A stretch of 64,000 nt of DNA from an uncultured Flavobacteriales bacterium (GCA_937121175.1 CAKZKD010000004.1:124001-188000); one strand, 5' to 3'. Positions 61,701-64,000 are shown, numbered from the stretch's first letter. Notes: generated from the sequence alone by a model not told the origin. Numbers and translations are program-made.

Positions 61701-64000
61701 AACTTGGAAATGGAATCGTGGTTGGAATTCAATTTTTGACACATCCATTGGCGAATTTGAGCAAGTGGCATCTCTGTATCCCAGACGGAAATTTCATCAA
61801 TTTGACCATCAAAGTATGCCGTAGAATTACTTACACCTATTGTTCCAGTAGTATTGTAAGACTGGGTCGTTAATGCTGTGTTGTTTAGAATTGTCGTGCT
61901 TTGCAGGATTCCATCGACATATATTTTTAAACCTGCAATTGTCTTAGAACCATCATAGGTAAAAGTCAACTGGTGCCATTTGCCATCCGCAACCGAACTT
62001 GTCCCTCTTATTGCTAACCCATTGTTGGAATCATCCCTAACCGTAAAATTTGGAAGTGAATTAATTACTCTACACCTTAGCCGGCCTTTATTCGTGCCAT
62101 TATCAGTAGAGTATATATAATGTTGTCCAGTGGTTGCACTTAAATTCACCCATACTGAAATGGAAACGGGATCCGCCGTAGTTTTTGCATTCAAAGGAAA
62201 GCCTACCGATACATGGTCATTGATTCCGTCAAAATCTAATGCATAACCAGCTCCAGGTCTTGAAGGATAGGTGGTATTTGAAAAACCTAAAACATACTGA
62301 GTTCCAGTTTGGCCATGAACCGTAATGGTTCGACTTGAAGTTTTGTTATTTATTCTTCCTGAAACTACTTCCCACGTTGCATCTTGATCGTTGTCTCTTT
62401 TTAATAGAACGAGTTTATCTCTTTGATCTTTAGTAAAGGTAACTCCGCTGTAATCGAGAACTATTTTATAGTCATCCAGTGTTTCTGCCACTTTATGCAC
62501 ACCAAAATATCCGCTGGTGCTCAATATAGAATCAACCCCAATTGGTTTAGTTAATACATTTGGCGCCGCACTAACAAAATAAACGTGTAACCCTTCAGTT
62601 GCGCTAAAACCATTGGTCGCCGTAGCCGTAAATGAACTTCCACCAGAAAAAACATGATTTGCGCTTGCAGAATTTCCATAAGAATGGTCGCTCGCGTCGC
62701 CTAAAGAAGCTCCTGAAGTCACCCAATCAGCATTGGTCATATTGGTTAATGTTCCATGGTTTCCTCCAGCTAAGTCGTATAGAGTGGATCCCGAAGATTG
62801 GTCCATTCTGTAATACGCCATCAAATTTGATAGCTTAGGATGCGAATCAGTAACCTTTTTACACATCCAATCTCTGATTTGGTTGGAGGTTAATGCAACA
62901 TTCCAAATAGATATTTCGTCAATTGCTCCATCAAAATATTGAGTATTTTCATTACCTCCAATAATTAATTTCCTAGAATTTGTTGGTAAAGTGACTCCGA
63001 AAGAACCACTTGTAACTGAACCTGTTTGAAGCACACCATTAACAAAGATTTGAACTACTCCATTTTTAAATGTCGCAGCAATATGACTCCAAGAGTTTAA
63101 CACAATACTATTTGTATTGGTCATATAAATATTGAAACTGCCTCCAGAATTTGAAAAGAAACGTATTTGATTACCGGAGCTATTGAATACATCCATCCCA
63201 TAATTGGTATGAGCACTCTGTGAATTTTCTCTTTTAGTAATTATGGTTTTTAAACCTGTAGCGGTTGGATAAATCCAACCTGCAATTGTTAGTTCAGAAG
63301 TTGCGTCTAAATCATTCGAATGAGGAACCTGCACATTTTGGTTTGATGAGGCTAAAAAATCCAATGCTCTCCCACTACCAGTAGAATCACCGTAATCTGG
63401 TGCAGGAATTGGGTGGTCGTATTCGTATGCACCAGCATCGCTTGCCGTTGCATCTCTTGAATTTCCTTGAATGTCATTATTTGCCAAACCACCTTTTCCA
63501 ATATTGGCCATTAAAAAGGATTGCGGTTTTAGAACGGAGTCGGATTCAAAGTGTGGATTAACCGAAACGGAATTGGTATCCTTTAAAGAAACCGCCTTCC
63601 AATTCTCAAGGCTTGAATACGTAACATTGTTCCAAGAAGCGATATTTGCACCATTCGTAAACCAACAATTATTGTCCATATTGGTCAAATTATTGGCGGT
63701 TACACCAAATGCATCCACCGAAGCCGCATATCCAATAGACTTGTTTACGAAAACATTATTCTTTACTACATTATTAACGTACGAACCCGTTCCGTTGTAC
63801 TCGAGCGCTCTACTATTGGTCGCACTATTACCAGATACCATAACTGAATTGTGAACCAAGTCAGTATTTCTCATGTATCTTATGTACAATCCGTACGAAG
63901 CGCTTCCTCCAGTATATAATAATGAAACCGAATTATTTTCAATCGTTATTCTATTACTCGTAGTTCCCTTTAGAAATTGGAGACGCATTCCATAAGAAAG
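31781..64000 (-). CDS. Giant secreted LamG-array adhesin-like protein A, 5' end outside the window
   Basis: The frame is open across 32.2 kb, giving at least 10,739 residues; no stop occurs before the right edge, so the N-terminus is missing (the ATG at 63988 is internal). Order, N to C: a beta-helix piece ending DAGAYEYD; 25 LamG domains and one propeller (63,371 to ~39,000) with four linker classes; a cadherin-like region; an Ig-like domain; three SprB repeats (38,240-37,560); about 16 PKD-like modules (37,520-33,740); an Ig-like domain; four SprB repeats; two fibronectin-III-like domains; and a type A sorting domain (RIYPNPNQGKFTLQL). Concanavalin-type LamG folds bind sugars or proteins, often with calcium, so surface adhesion is likely. 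The stop overlaps the start of gene B (TAATG). Confidence 0.93.
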   Translation of the reverse strand, partial: LSYGMRLQFLKGTTSNRITIENNSVSLLYTGGSASYGLYIRYMRNTDLVHNSVMVSGNSATNSRALEYNGTGSYVNNVVKNNVFVNKSIGYAASVDAFGVTANNLTNMDNNCWFTNGANIASWNNVTYSSLENWKAVSLKDTNSVSVNPHFESDSVLKPQSFLMANIGKGGLANNDIQGNSRDATASDAGAYEYDHPIPAPDYGDSTGSGRALDFLASSNQNVQVPHSNDLDATSELTIAGWIYPTATGLKTIITKRENSQSAHTNYGMDVFNSSGNQIRFFSNSGGSFNIYMTNTNSIVLNSWSHIAATFKNGVVQIFVNGVLQTGSVTSGSFGVTLPTNSRKLIIGGNENTQYFDGAIDEISIWNVALTSNQIRDWMCKKVTDSHPKLSNLMAYYRMDQSSGSTLYDLAGGNHGTLTNMTNADWVTSGASLGDASDHSYGNSASANHVFSGGSSFTATATNGFSATEGLHVYFVSAAPNVLTKPIGVDSILSTSGYFGVHKVAETLDDYKIVLDYSGVTFTKDQRDKLVLLKRDNDQDATWEVVSGRINNKTSSRTITVHGQTGTQYVLGFSNTTYPSRPGAGYALDFDGINDHVSVGFPLNAKTTADPVSISVWVNLSATTGQHYIYSTDNGTNKGRLRCRVINSLPNFTVRDDSNNGLAIRGTSSVADGKWHQLTFTYDGSKTIAGLKIYVDGILQSTTILNNTALTTQSYNTTGTIGVSNSTAYFDGQIDEISVWDTEMPLAQIRQWMCQKLNSNHDSISKLKAYYRFDENTGDTLYDLAGANHGVLTNMTPASDWIVSGAAIGDTSTYATSFPGLLDLDHSDGDRMRFATGGSHSMVQLYMVEDAPINNTIDDTRYERDTTRNWGLFISGSDGTTNSLSYYYGSNPNLPMAKESKFTLVSRDNATENWIFPNFTGAVNTGSNIASLSGVGDRLETMPAVGPLEVYAGMGKAFELDAVDDQITVPHHTNLNLTNNFTIEAWVAPQLLTGNTHFIIKKTGQYGFGLKSGRLHFVTFGRQDFVITTTLPSTEWYHVAVAFDSNNDAVFYINGDSVGVVTGTLAAATNTTDLFIGGSNGPEDFNGGLDEVRIWNDVRTTIEIKANYRRRLVGNETNLLTYYNFEKVTSNTLYSLTNILYDAALTNFPADNSHKISSVDTVIFESSENVTNGDTIANLTNYSLDGAQMFNTLLTNNGGAVALDASGYFLVVNDASKFDYETDSSFVLQYLSKDVFTTDTTYLNIQLQNAFEPVYAGLGNALEFDGSNDYVDASANAWFPDDNTDDYTYEAWVNLDNVASQQGIINYAWDINTSEPHSGLWVSGGQVYSRVRADNSGSYFVNFGSGSISVNEWTHLAFVKTGTKYSHYINGEEVGSVTATISGTFNRNKLTIGSLWNLSSFQGPVNGKIDEARIWSRGLSAAEIKEFYNRRRTGNETNLEHYYNFDQFSGSSLNDLTSRGNTGTLTNMSGTEWTTGPDSLLFDVKTIAQSGDTVAYATGWSPSNPIVTYAWLDGDTANFSLSATGVVTVKSGATLSPGVEYPRYTAAADNEIDTATLLMNIFEQGGALAFDGSDDFVEVGSYARINFTTDFTIEQWIYPKADGSTFSHKGTYTNASSNNGWTARVEGNKIEWYLENNAEVLISSAANSIQLNKWQHVALVHKKGKGYIYIDGVLSGSGTGTIGSSVSENYYVGRRNHGTPNKYFNGEIDEVRLWSRAKSAGEILAKMTCPLDTAIEVGLEVYLDFTQGIASGNNVSESFVYDNSKSGAAEGFFGFTLTGSTSNFVSQCDSVSNTACAAFSPLYAGMGNALDFDGVNDFIDNVPVNINSSITPNLTVEMWVKRTGAVDEAFHQLWGNDNGGFDKALNIIASGEYRIFANSDVATGVFSTLNEWEHIAVTMTASNIKLYKNGELAYTRGSGIVANSGTSIMAIGAIATPNFFFDGQIDEVRIWSKELTANEIQNNYRIRPDTSDATLQAYFNFDQISGSTLFDGTSNVSNGALTNMAGTEWTCGPDSLQFSIPENALTGDTVGYAIGWDSDGSTLSYAKVGGSQTHFDINSTTGVVTIAAAASLDFETDSILYLQYEVTEAGNNTKETAWLQINLTNGPDNHAFHFDGGNDYIDVPDFVWNPDEPITVELWLYDESAGNSDDDVIFGSTTPTGAGAPNGFFANLATNGNLNWRYGGVSNNRTRPTRNQWIHVAMVADPITNKLIVYYDGVQVSNSGTFTPPTDTLKGLRIASSALWTQKLKGTIDEFRIWNKALCNNEINALKNGQIDGNTSGLVLYYDFNQGLAAGSNTGLDTVIDRSPNGWNGDLKNTSLSGATSNWVIGSDSVATDTLSFTDPELVVKGNGNQIFINNTIYSTHNQTQYGTVNVGDTVLYYYTFKNEGTDTLNISSMSVTGNPHFSANGSGASGPAGNILAGDSTTTFTIRYHPTSAGTHTATANLSSNDCGRSPFKFTVQGTGVNPPVYAGMGNALEFDGTNDYVTIPDNAALDLQTNFTIEAWINIDDAGDNTIIDKGNYKYLFEARPNGNTGLGFYNTTMGWRYSSGTIPLNEWCHVAVSFSSTSGEISFYLNGELLSTHTGAVNSAPDNGDVNIGRQQPSSCQCNLMNGEIDELKIWNDVRSANEILNNYRLRPDTSDASLVAYYSFDHENGSTMVADYSGNGNNGTLTNMTGNEWGEGPDSLGFNIFTSAQVGDTVAYGTAWDFDGSAISYQWIDGDTANFEILNSGDVRVKTGASLLVGQYYAQYEVREAGANEKDTALLAMQIQEQGGALNFDGSNDYVSISDTVGSVGMQELTIEAWVKVSANTGAFQSVFCNAGLKFAHLQLHSGGNNAVYTDNGVVALPIIPTTPLGVWKHVALTSKSGDSRIYVNGVQLGAAIAVTYSSILVDDNNTIGRGFGSSRYLNGEIDELRVWNRVLCVDEIQNRMNCSLDTAGAVGLIAYYPFIEGVANATNTGVTTLNDHSGNGLSGTLINSSLAGTASNWVPQSDSVGVASCGASSETDGPVIAAYKNPGVYSDGGGNATVLQSDLYNSVYDECGSVTSIVVSDTAFNCSDTKDTLAYTSGAIDFDGTDDFIDIPHHADFNSLPLTVETWVKVGTTNSRDLVNKYVASSGNGWRLGLTGGKIEVFKFNGGSVSLVGNKSLLDNQWHHVAMVLSSDGARVYIDGILDKFQGATLSSGPSTTQNVSLGKYPAGGTIVYAGDMDEVRIWNTARSQSEIIQFMRNELTGSETGLIAYYDFEEGSGATLADKTGNGHNGTLTNMNTTNVWVDRNDTISGVPVTITADDNSGNQTIDTVYVNVLDTISPTLYLKTDTAYLDGSGNLVSTNFDIVKAVGESCGVDTLFQHNITGCSSIGDVDTSVCDSGALYFDGTNDYIRMNDPNLGTGDFTMQLWVNCPDQANTLLLSTRSTESSSTGNYITLARLADGTFEVLLANHSGLGTGFFRARTKIPENKWIHLAVTRSGGKMEIYMDGVLDKIRNDAGTRNFNTNTQLISGRWHNFNQHQYKGYIDDIVIWDHVRTGTQIRQSMNSCPTGSESGLILLQNFNNISGTTSPDASGNGYNATLTNMNLTNSVVNAGRDRVNMNMVAVTITDNAGNSITDSSYVTVLDTISPTLTLKDTTLYVDASGATDTLSASDLLVSSDDNCGIETTVLDSLGSFDCSDIAGSCAGTSLEFDGVNEYVEIASTAALNSYGATDEITIEYWIKPATFTAGKKTIMSKRNGANNQGFVFEGLSGNGTVIHYVRLGGWIPIFMTYIANQWNHVAITYKDGEGLRGYLNGSLVTTSITNNNLIVSGEALRLGSNTPTAGAFYAGEMEEVRFWKRSRTVAEINSTMNGCLTGNETDLIAYYPLNAGSGTTVIDASVNSSNGTLTNMEPGDWVSSTAILADDNPTVSVTVTDSSGNSTTKTAIVSVVDTISPTIAAIKSVSVYADTAGDASVSVSDLYTSSSDNCTDTVNVTANDTAFACGDAIDSANVASGALDFDGSNDYVNVPHHTSLNATSEMTVEFWVNLRSFSNGPKIVGKTSTSNTNGWLIGVGSTGKVIANWRISGGNNTIQTAANTISTNTWTHVAMSRKTNGICRVYVNGVITDSIAASAIDMSTNTNDLHIGIAPYSTTQYPVNGEISDLRFWTVERTPAQVAESMNNSLTGSESGLAAYYKFDQSSDTILTDYSSQNNHGALTNMDASTDWVNGRTVKVKGIPVVLTAEDESGNTANETVYVNVVDTIFPTLTVKNDTVYLDALGDGTANASALYSGLSDNCGTPTVTLSGKTSFGCGDAGSYSNYAVRLDGSNDYIDVPVVDLSAGNKLTIEAWINPNTITAQANTTINRQQASGNYDYLFGFQSTGSVLSFGVRAGGVQTQHQVSITPANIVDGDPHHFAAVYDGSTMKIYIDGVLTGGSTSKSGNLNYGGSGGKNIAGAYFYPVVPNYLENLDGEFDELRIWSVARTQTEIQTNMNALLTGSESGLENYFRFDDGSGTTAVNKAGGSSATLNNITLGSEWVTSSVSMSGGSSNYVTITATDAAGNATVDSALITVLDTISPTLTVNDHTLYVDANGNTDTLSAADLIVSVSDVCGIVDSTLDSAGYFDCSDVSAGPCQGNALDFTGTTGGVQISGINLASKTFSIELWAKRNSTVGFQVLVGQGGQAANVGLHFGFNHSDRLIMNFYSNDYQSPSAYTDLNWHHYAFTYNATTNTRKVYRDGVFVGSTVTASDYLGSGTLYIGRNANSGNQFDGLIDEVRIWDKELPAGDISGNMNKCLAGTETDLLHYYKFNETSGTSAKDETSNNNNGTLVGMAPTSDWVASGAALPSGFNEVAVSVTDSSGNISTAFAKITVLDTIKPTIAHIGDTTLYLDAVGDASLTTASLYSSANDNCSSSITVSASDTSFTCTSVNDTVYTSSGSLVFDGSNDYVNLGNLSSISGASAFTFEAWIKVNSQKQQHIFSSRFTSTGTRLILSTSNPGRVGYDDFDIILENGANTYALSSSNQIVNGKWNHVALVYDGSTSGNSNRLKFYINGSQESLAYTGTMPATTRSGPIDYLLGSNNAAGNFFDGSMDEIRIWNSARTAQEIRSNYRSMDLANSSSLYRQFNIESTSGTALVDQSSNTSNGTLVNFNTSTAWKTDTPYVFIGAPVTLTATDESGNETKDTVYVNVLDAILPSITVKNDTVYLNASGTGTANTSGLFSNVSDNCGTPTVVIGPDTTFGCSDVSYSTKTIIGDSIYFSGAGKIWAAHKAGTAKDELFTHTSGLVYSVVYDKSAGYLFYSNTGDKKIYRTDRNGNNSTVIASSLGSVYDFSIDEINKVVYIPDYATSKIHKVNYDGTGFTTIYTGSIKPYGSYFNATSQVLYFTDLASGAVRSINADGSNYNASFITGQSSARGMFIDESDTTFYWFSGTALKKKKHNGTVSTVASVTGGPHGVVYDTENDKLLVAESSGQRVVKMNGNGSSQATLLTGLTSIQYLHLEKGVAANGNPVSITATDGSGNVVSDTAYITVLDTISPVLTLKSADTLYVDANGNTDTLNVASLISSVNDVCGIVDTTIDSAYFDCSSIGSCEAGTALDFDGSNDYLRANHNSALNLAGGGELTIEGWVYLNTYSSDSRTILMKGAYGYGLAVETGGNNGKLGFWDQGGWTSATRSTGIVPLNTWTHVAVTVKDNGSNLTVNYYINGASAGTATSSQTTIRDNTGQLYVGIQGTCPCNRWSGRLDEIRLWGRVKTQAEILADMNRCVSSSASGLVAYYQMNDGTGSSTVADSGPNGLTASLTNMSATTDWVASGAPIKATQSVSVTVSDSSGNATTKTAEITVLDIIKPTIAHIGDTTLYLNALGKASLTSTSLYNSASDNCSSTITVSANDTAYDCTDLATDCSGMAIKTSGFSAGTDVAIPHKSNLSLTDEMTLEGWYKFDHMNGQQALILKYDVNPGTGGYYLAMNGGKLVFQVRAHLAGESLTSNTVLDTGKWYHVASTFNTASNTMSIYVNGQLDTQKTNATLNPLPSTSSLYFGSLQGAAFFFFNGQMDEVRIWNKERSASQVKSAMNSCLTGLEPGLVSYYNFEGTGNTIVDVTGNQSATMSHGMAASSPRITSGISAFRGKGVALTATDESGNITVDTVYVNVLDTIAPSFTVKNDTVYIDATANASVVLDSLYSVTNDNCGAVTVSTNDSTNFDCSAVDFSSNSSLKLDGINDHIVGPTVNLNGNWTLEMWVKRDGAINAHRYLFSQGPGGTNKQLHTGFDNSGRLVNKFWGNDHVSSTVLGAGWHHVAFSFNNTTKVSTIFYDGVSVGTRNMGTNFQGSGALYFGSWSTGIQGFKGDIDEIRVWNTARTQTQINSTKNIELNGNEAGLVRYYNFNEGAGTSLVDGVSNTSNASLTNSSGDYSGDTPFQIQAERQKVRILVTDASGNETKDTAYVTVLDTIAPTLNAFNDTTYLNANGLVIVDSTDLVPGGLFGPNTDDNCTEKELWYSMDTLNASNLGANNITIYLSDSSGNIDSVVKVLYLVDSLPPFAGLGNALEFDGVSNRILTPFIFNPASTPFTIEMWIKQEAAVGRAGLVSQRNTSGGRTIFQLLNGKLSTKIKGATTLTVESNDTILPGKWTHVAMTYSSGNTKFYINGKENGTGSTGGAVSSTAEYLIGATNIGGKLFDGNIDEVRMWNKVRTAQEIEENYRVALTGLESGLVAYYPFNQTSDTTLFDYAGNYNGTLLGFSGNQWQDAKDTLIWKVDENNAIGDTAAFAMGWDKYLPEDSIKYSVLSGFNSDFSLDSISGVITTNTSFDFEQDSSYNLFYTVEDLSGNLDTGAIEIEIIDDTTEVFFAGLGNALEFNGIGDRVELDTFNVTGTYTFEAWIKTNNLSRIQTIVASQSAGNGNTGVSFFVNSFATNNRKLHLEAQGKAVTSAAGAVPPNEWVHVAASINGSVVKMYLNGQELTVSGDNTSWATTNSSNKMKIGSLGNSTHLFQGEIAEVRIWETARDSLSIAENYRKRISPNSSGLKAYYNFDAENGTNYLEDLSGNWINGAFINLTGNEWVDAKDSILFELPENALAGDTAAYGMHYDSDSSAVTYSLIGGDSSYFDMTTSGVVTVNSNARLDYETDSLYYLQYEAHENGENKKDTAWLKIKLTNDNDAPLAGLTDAFDLDGSADYIDLGDLAAVEGISEISYGAWIKPTSYGSGAGNTGRSIIAKANYAGNNSFYLYFRTGGPLGAAGSGFRFTGGLNSTTGGTGVNSDGIYTPLNEWTHVMFTWKAGETSKLYVNGLLHGESSNIINGTVLNSTSSLRIGSSNWGGEQKFKGSMDEVVIYNRRLTESEVLQAAYQRPMGKESGLVLGYNAEFPSSTQMTDISPNGNHGTLISMTESSFISGNEPVIAFIEETIQTGDTVAYAAGYDFDANDTLSFYQLGSSAYDIDASSGVISLANGFILDYETDSLDTVSYRVVDLEGLSDTSFLVVKITDVVEEVGAGFASTLNFDGTDDYAQFNGQVINGGSPFTVSVWAKNAVTPGGNYMEIISQGGTGTRFYIGKEVNANTIRIGDGWLTTGANFPTDLLWHNFTVVSKPTDVELYLDGRLIATKGSAYGTDINSPIEFKVGDQYGVNPEYYNGDVDELKIWSKALSEDELRYYMASRPDTSDASLELYYNFDHQDADTLYDLSGNGNHAAIFNNSDPAYSSSVDTIIAFISENALVNDTVAAPLAWDIDASEITGRIIGSDTNLFELNATTGYITVKAGGVLDYETDSTHYLQYEVTEDGDNDKDSVWVRINLTNGPDAPIAGMGSGATFDGTDDFVEVTRTTLASGLTYMAWIKTTSTIGNSVYSGNGGMSIIGDHNNSIRNSLGVSNGKLRYAAWNGGTWAAIVSVRSINDGKWHHVAVSHNQTSGAMRMVVDGVLETTSTKIYNAGISYDRIGGSYGNGSNTADLFDGEIDEIAIWGTPLSDAQIKDYMYQRPVGNEANLKLYLPFDVTAGEQVADRSTSNNSGEFKGSINYVVAGPDSINAKFTENSANGTVIVSGTGLDPESDTLIYALVSQSTAGALALSSAGAVSIANTPLLDFENDSIHYLRYSVEDAEGLKDTAFLTIEIIDDTSEVVYAGMAEALKLNGSSSYVQIPSTGLPIGNAPRTVEAWVNVSGSGGSKSIVNWGASSGTTNQRFGMYYNGLGNISVIGENNDAHGTISVNDGNWHHVAFTFTGTSLKTYIDGVEDISTSKSYNTQNTVAYIGRRTWLNDEHFGGSIDEVKIWNIAKDSNQVVSSYRQRSDSSSTGLLRYYNFDGVNDSLIDLSVNQAHGTLTNVSTADTISSIDTLVFYISEDLQNSDTAAYATGWDVDNSNLTYTITNEGTTAGNAYTAFSIGATDGVIRVADDTRLNYYPDSVFNLTYAVSENGDLNSDTSNIQIRLINENGFPTISQIRSDSICVGITGDSLEFTVTDVDIDDSTSLVLNAYSSNTLLLPNSAFTFYNTASASSGRGLKITVPDSHIVTTSIPVVVVVEDRGGLTDTAKFFVQIDSLPIIELGVDASFCTNTTFTIDAGAGKGSYLWNTSDTTDNIIIDSLYRVTTGNQSYVQVTDAFACVNYDTILVDTFEVPHFVDTIANVLCFGDGTASITLDGTAGLAGYSFNWGTSVSSTSGTGNRVAENLASGNYKVTITDANGCQDSTDYNITQPGSAVQVDKVDSLDVFCKTDSTGYIEVVAAGGVGGFVYQWNDYLTQSDVKADTLPAGTYKVTVTDGNGCQDSISHVVTEPLNALAIQLVDSVKPLCLNDTIGWISAASSGGTGLYAYQWDDAQNQTDSIARTLLPGNYRVTVTDVLGCQDSIAQNIVQWDTLRAIFSFGTGFGFDTICVKDTAEQLVGLPANDGVFTGNGVTNNFLNPIGLSTGAHVITYTRTERSCTADTSDTLWVNPNPVAAIGNLGAICENSPAQLLNQGVPSGGYFFGTQMLNDSIYIPTQQAVQDTINYVFVNEFGCGDTATKVVDVDTIPIVTASVLPAMCIDTTAFVLTNGSPVTGGVGSYSDTTNNSVVVNKFFPAVAGRDTSFVQYKFTESITGCSDSVTFDIVVDTIPILTVTAPADICENDSAISLDGVIEPRNGKYYGTGVSVIDSLSFNPAAAGVGTHSISYDFVDGNGCKSDDGFAITVRPKPVITFNPLADVCQNRDTFTLTAATPFGGKYSGPGVIGDTLFLADSALRNASNSLQYIVDNVFGCLDTASGSIFVDSVPVVSFSASLGNICFNDSALAINLGIPEALNSGEIGLYSGTGVIGDSLFTSVSGNGKFNVTYQFTDTNGCSASAVDSVIVDSVPAVTLASFNPVCESIDSVLLTGGFPLGGVYSTLSGQNISTVATDYYLQTKNRGGVLDTIIYTFSDGNSCTASSTQAFGIDSLPDVSLNLDTSTLCHGSNSIGLSGGLPLGGTYTGPGVLNNNYNSFLNTTRVDTITYSYTDANGCFNDTFDIMNVNAVPLITLSSVIPTFCQADASTPLTVASGTGIGRYIGQKGISADSLSFEPQSALAGTHVVTYVLENNGCSSDTNFSVVVNPQPLVTLPQFTDVCENLDTFFLSGGTPVGATGVYKGVGVQQGYFDPMLANVGTNTITYLFTNTFGCIDSFSNTILVKAAPQVTFAAFSQSAGYCENAIAIDMTAQVTATGGSLARLFKGRGVVLDTLFDPAVAGSGVHEIWFIASDTNGCSDSSSNFALVNPLPQVSLNTIADICDNASGFVLGGGSAVSFNGAAQTNSEVYELNGATLPNNAFNPANNAVGSGYRVTYTFTDSVGCSDTSFQLFSVLSAPTATISPLPGLCTNQGAYQLVEGSPTAGGSGVYNGAGVFSGALFPQFSKVGVDTVTYTFTANNGCLDTADATYRVKAAPSITVNTSLNYCEKDGSDTLDFAVIAAGSGYGIYSGNGVRNDSIFTVDSAGLGPHNIQIAYYDTSFGYTCADSSSHILTVFAAPTVALQNIPDLCLNNSTVLEFGLPKGGVYFLDTVSASNQIVQNKFTAIGQPGSQKLVYQYFDANGCWDTASSVLDILSQPIVSLNIQDSIACYSEQLVKMSGGAPAGGSYLGKGIFQNQLYTQSAGRGYMDIVYQYADSNSCKNSDTARFLVASDPILNVSNDTVICANEQVNLLVTGAGSGALYSWSTGVQNTNISVTPNATTVYSVMGLDTNGCTDENKIRVEVLPEIILTTSSQNANCATADGIANVAVTGGLPPFSYLWTTGANKALVSGLTAGFYEVTVTDANTCKNSATASVKNSSGPTVVVNGVTNASCAGVADGSIALDVQGSVKSIQWSNGETTEDISNLKPGMYILTVEDNDSCITTQEFIITAPDAMDIQATVSEPNCTLSNGFVTLAVSGGVGPYRYDWSNSTSNDTLLSTGAGVYRVTVTDNNFCEDSLEVVVSDSGAPRIELVKIIQPNCGSDNGEIHIDVNSDTLSQFRWNTGDSTYIIKGLAKGVYRATATDTAGCRGLTSINLNSLRPRAKELCVATIDTATGLAQIVWSNVNARFIKVYKKELGNTTLTELGERPIDPNMFTDSLSLLINRSNLYAISSIDSCGNPSELSAQHQTIYLTSQIDKENNIILRWTAYSGFPYKEYEILRIENGVVSEYGRAGLGTNEIIISDEPFGATEIYYVVRVAAPESCGPTDYYDYSWSNKSINYGSFNIDVEAPGNLVLNRIYPNPNQGKFTLQLGFNAETKVSLHITDMSGREVWNSKLGDVFGVVTLPIDLENNAAGVYQLRIEAGEEVFMERIQVTK
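31784..32040 (-). other. T9SS type A sorting domain of giant protein A
   Basis: The last ~85 residues contain IYPNPNQGKFTLQL, then ITDMSGREVWNSKL, then LENNAAGVYQLRI, and end with Lys. This is the standard type A layout and predicts T9SS export. Confidence 0.9.
33740..37520 (-). repeat. About sixteen PKD-like modules in giant protein A
   Basis: Modules of ~78 residues start with a Cys motif (CENSP, CIDTT, CENDS, CQNRD, CFNDS, CESID, CHGSN, CQADA, CENLD, CENAI, CDNAS, CTNQG, CEKDG, CLNNS, CYSEQ). They contain GGxYxGxGV and end near NGCxD. They match the arrays in protein B and the CHU_C protein. Confidence 0.85.
38790..44456 (-). repeat. Three-copy P-Q dimer of LamG-cadherin units in giant protein A
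   Basis: Six LamG domains start near 44,456, 43,536, 42,597, 41,611, 40,681 and 39,733, each followed by a cadherin-like linker. The linkers alternate. Class P ends in VEDxxGxxDT...IIDDTxEV (44,456, 42,597 and 40,681 units). Class Q ends in Y-x-V/A-x-E-N/D-G...DT/DS...I-x-L-T/I-N (43,536, 41,611 and 39,733 units). The dimer period is about 1.86-1.93 kb. Confidence 0.85.
44457..54793 (-). repeat. a-b-c trimer of LamG-HYR units, three copies plus a-b, in giant protein A
   Basis: Eleven domain slots start near 54,793 (a), 53,890 (b), 52,969 (c), 52,043 (a), 51,124 (b), 50,172 (c), 49,269 (a), 48,313 (b), 47,297 (c), 46,365 (a) and 45,447 (b). Linker types repeat in order. The linker before each later a slot has TIAHIGDTTLY or a relative, with DNCSS. 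The linker before b has VYVNV(L/V)D and DNCGTP. The linker before c has LTLKDTTLYVDA...TDTLSA and CGI. Trimer period is 2.75-2.9 kb. Confidence 0.87.
47575..48313 (-). other. Beta-propeller occupying a LamG slot
   Basis: Instead of a LamG domain, this slot encodes about 245 residues of repeated propeller blades: VYDKSAGYLFYSNTGDKKIY, VYIPDYATSKIHKVNYDGTG, LYFTDLASGAVRSINADGSN and KLLVAESSGQRVVKMNGNGS. The pattern is of the YWTD/NHL/SMP-30 kind. Flanking linkers are the normal b-type and c-type HYR modules, so only the domain in the slot was exchanged. Confidence 0.85.
55679..61137 (-). repeat. LamG units 3-8 with cadherin, ASH-like or no linker in giant protein A
   Basis: LamG domains start near 61,137, 60,226, 59,306, 58,583, 57,677 and 56,578, with a further one at 55,679 leading into the HYR block. 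Linkers after units 3, 4, 6 and 8 are cadherin-like (GDTVAYATGW, GVVTVKSG). Unit 5 has none (723-bp spacing). Unit 7 is followed by an ASH-like domain with GDTVLYYYTFKNEGTDTL and FTIRYHPTSAGTHTATANL (about 56,975-56,590). Confidence 0.8.
61138..63371 (-). repeat. LamG units 1-2 with a distinct ~150-residue linker in giant protein A
   Basis: LamG domains start near 63,371 and 62,245. Each is followed by a linker not seen later in the array, with the shared features VYFVSAAPN / LYMVEDAPI and LLKRDNDQDATWE / LVSRDNATENW. The period is about 1.1 kb. Confidence 0.8.
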
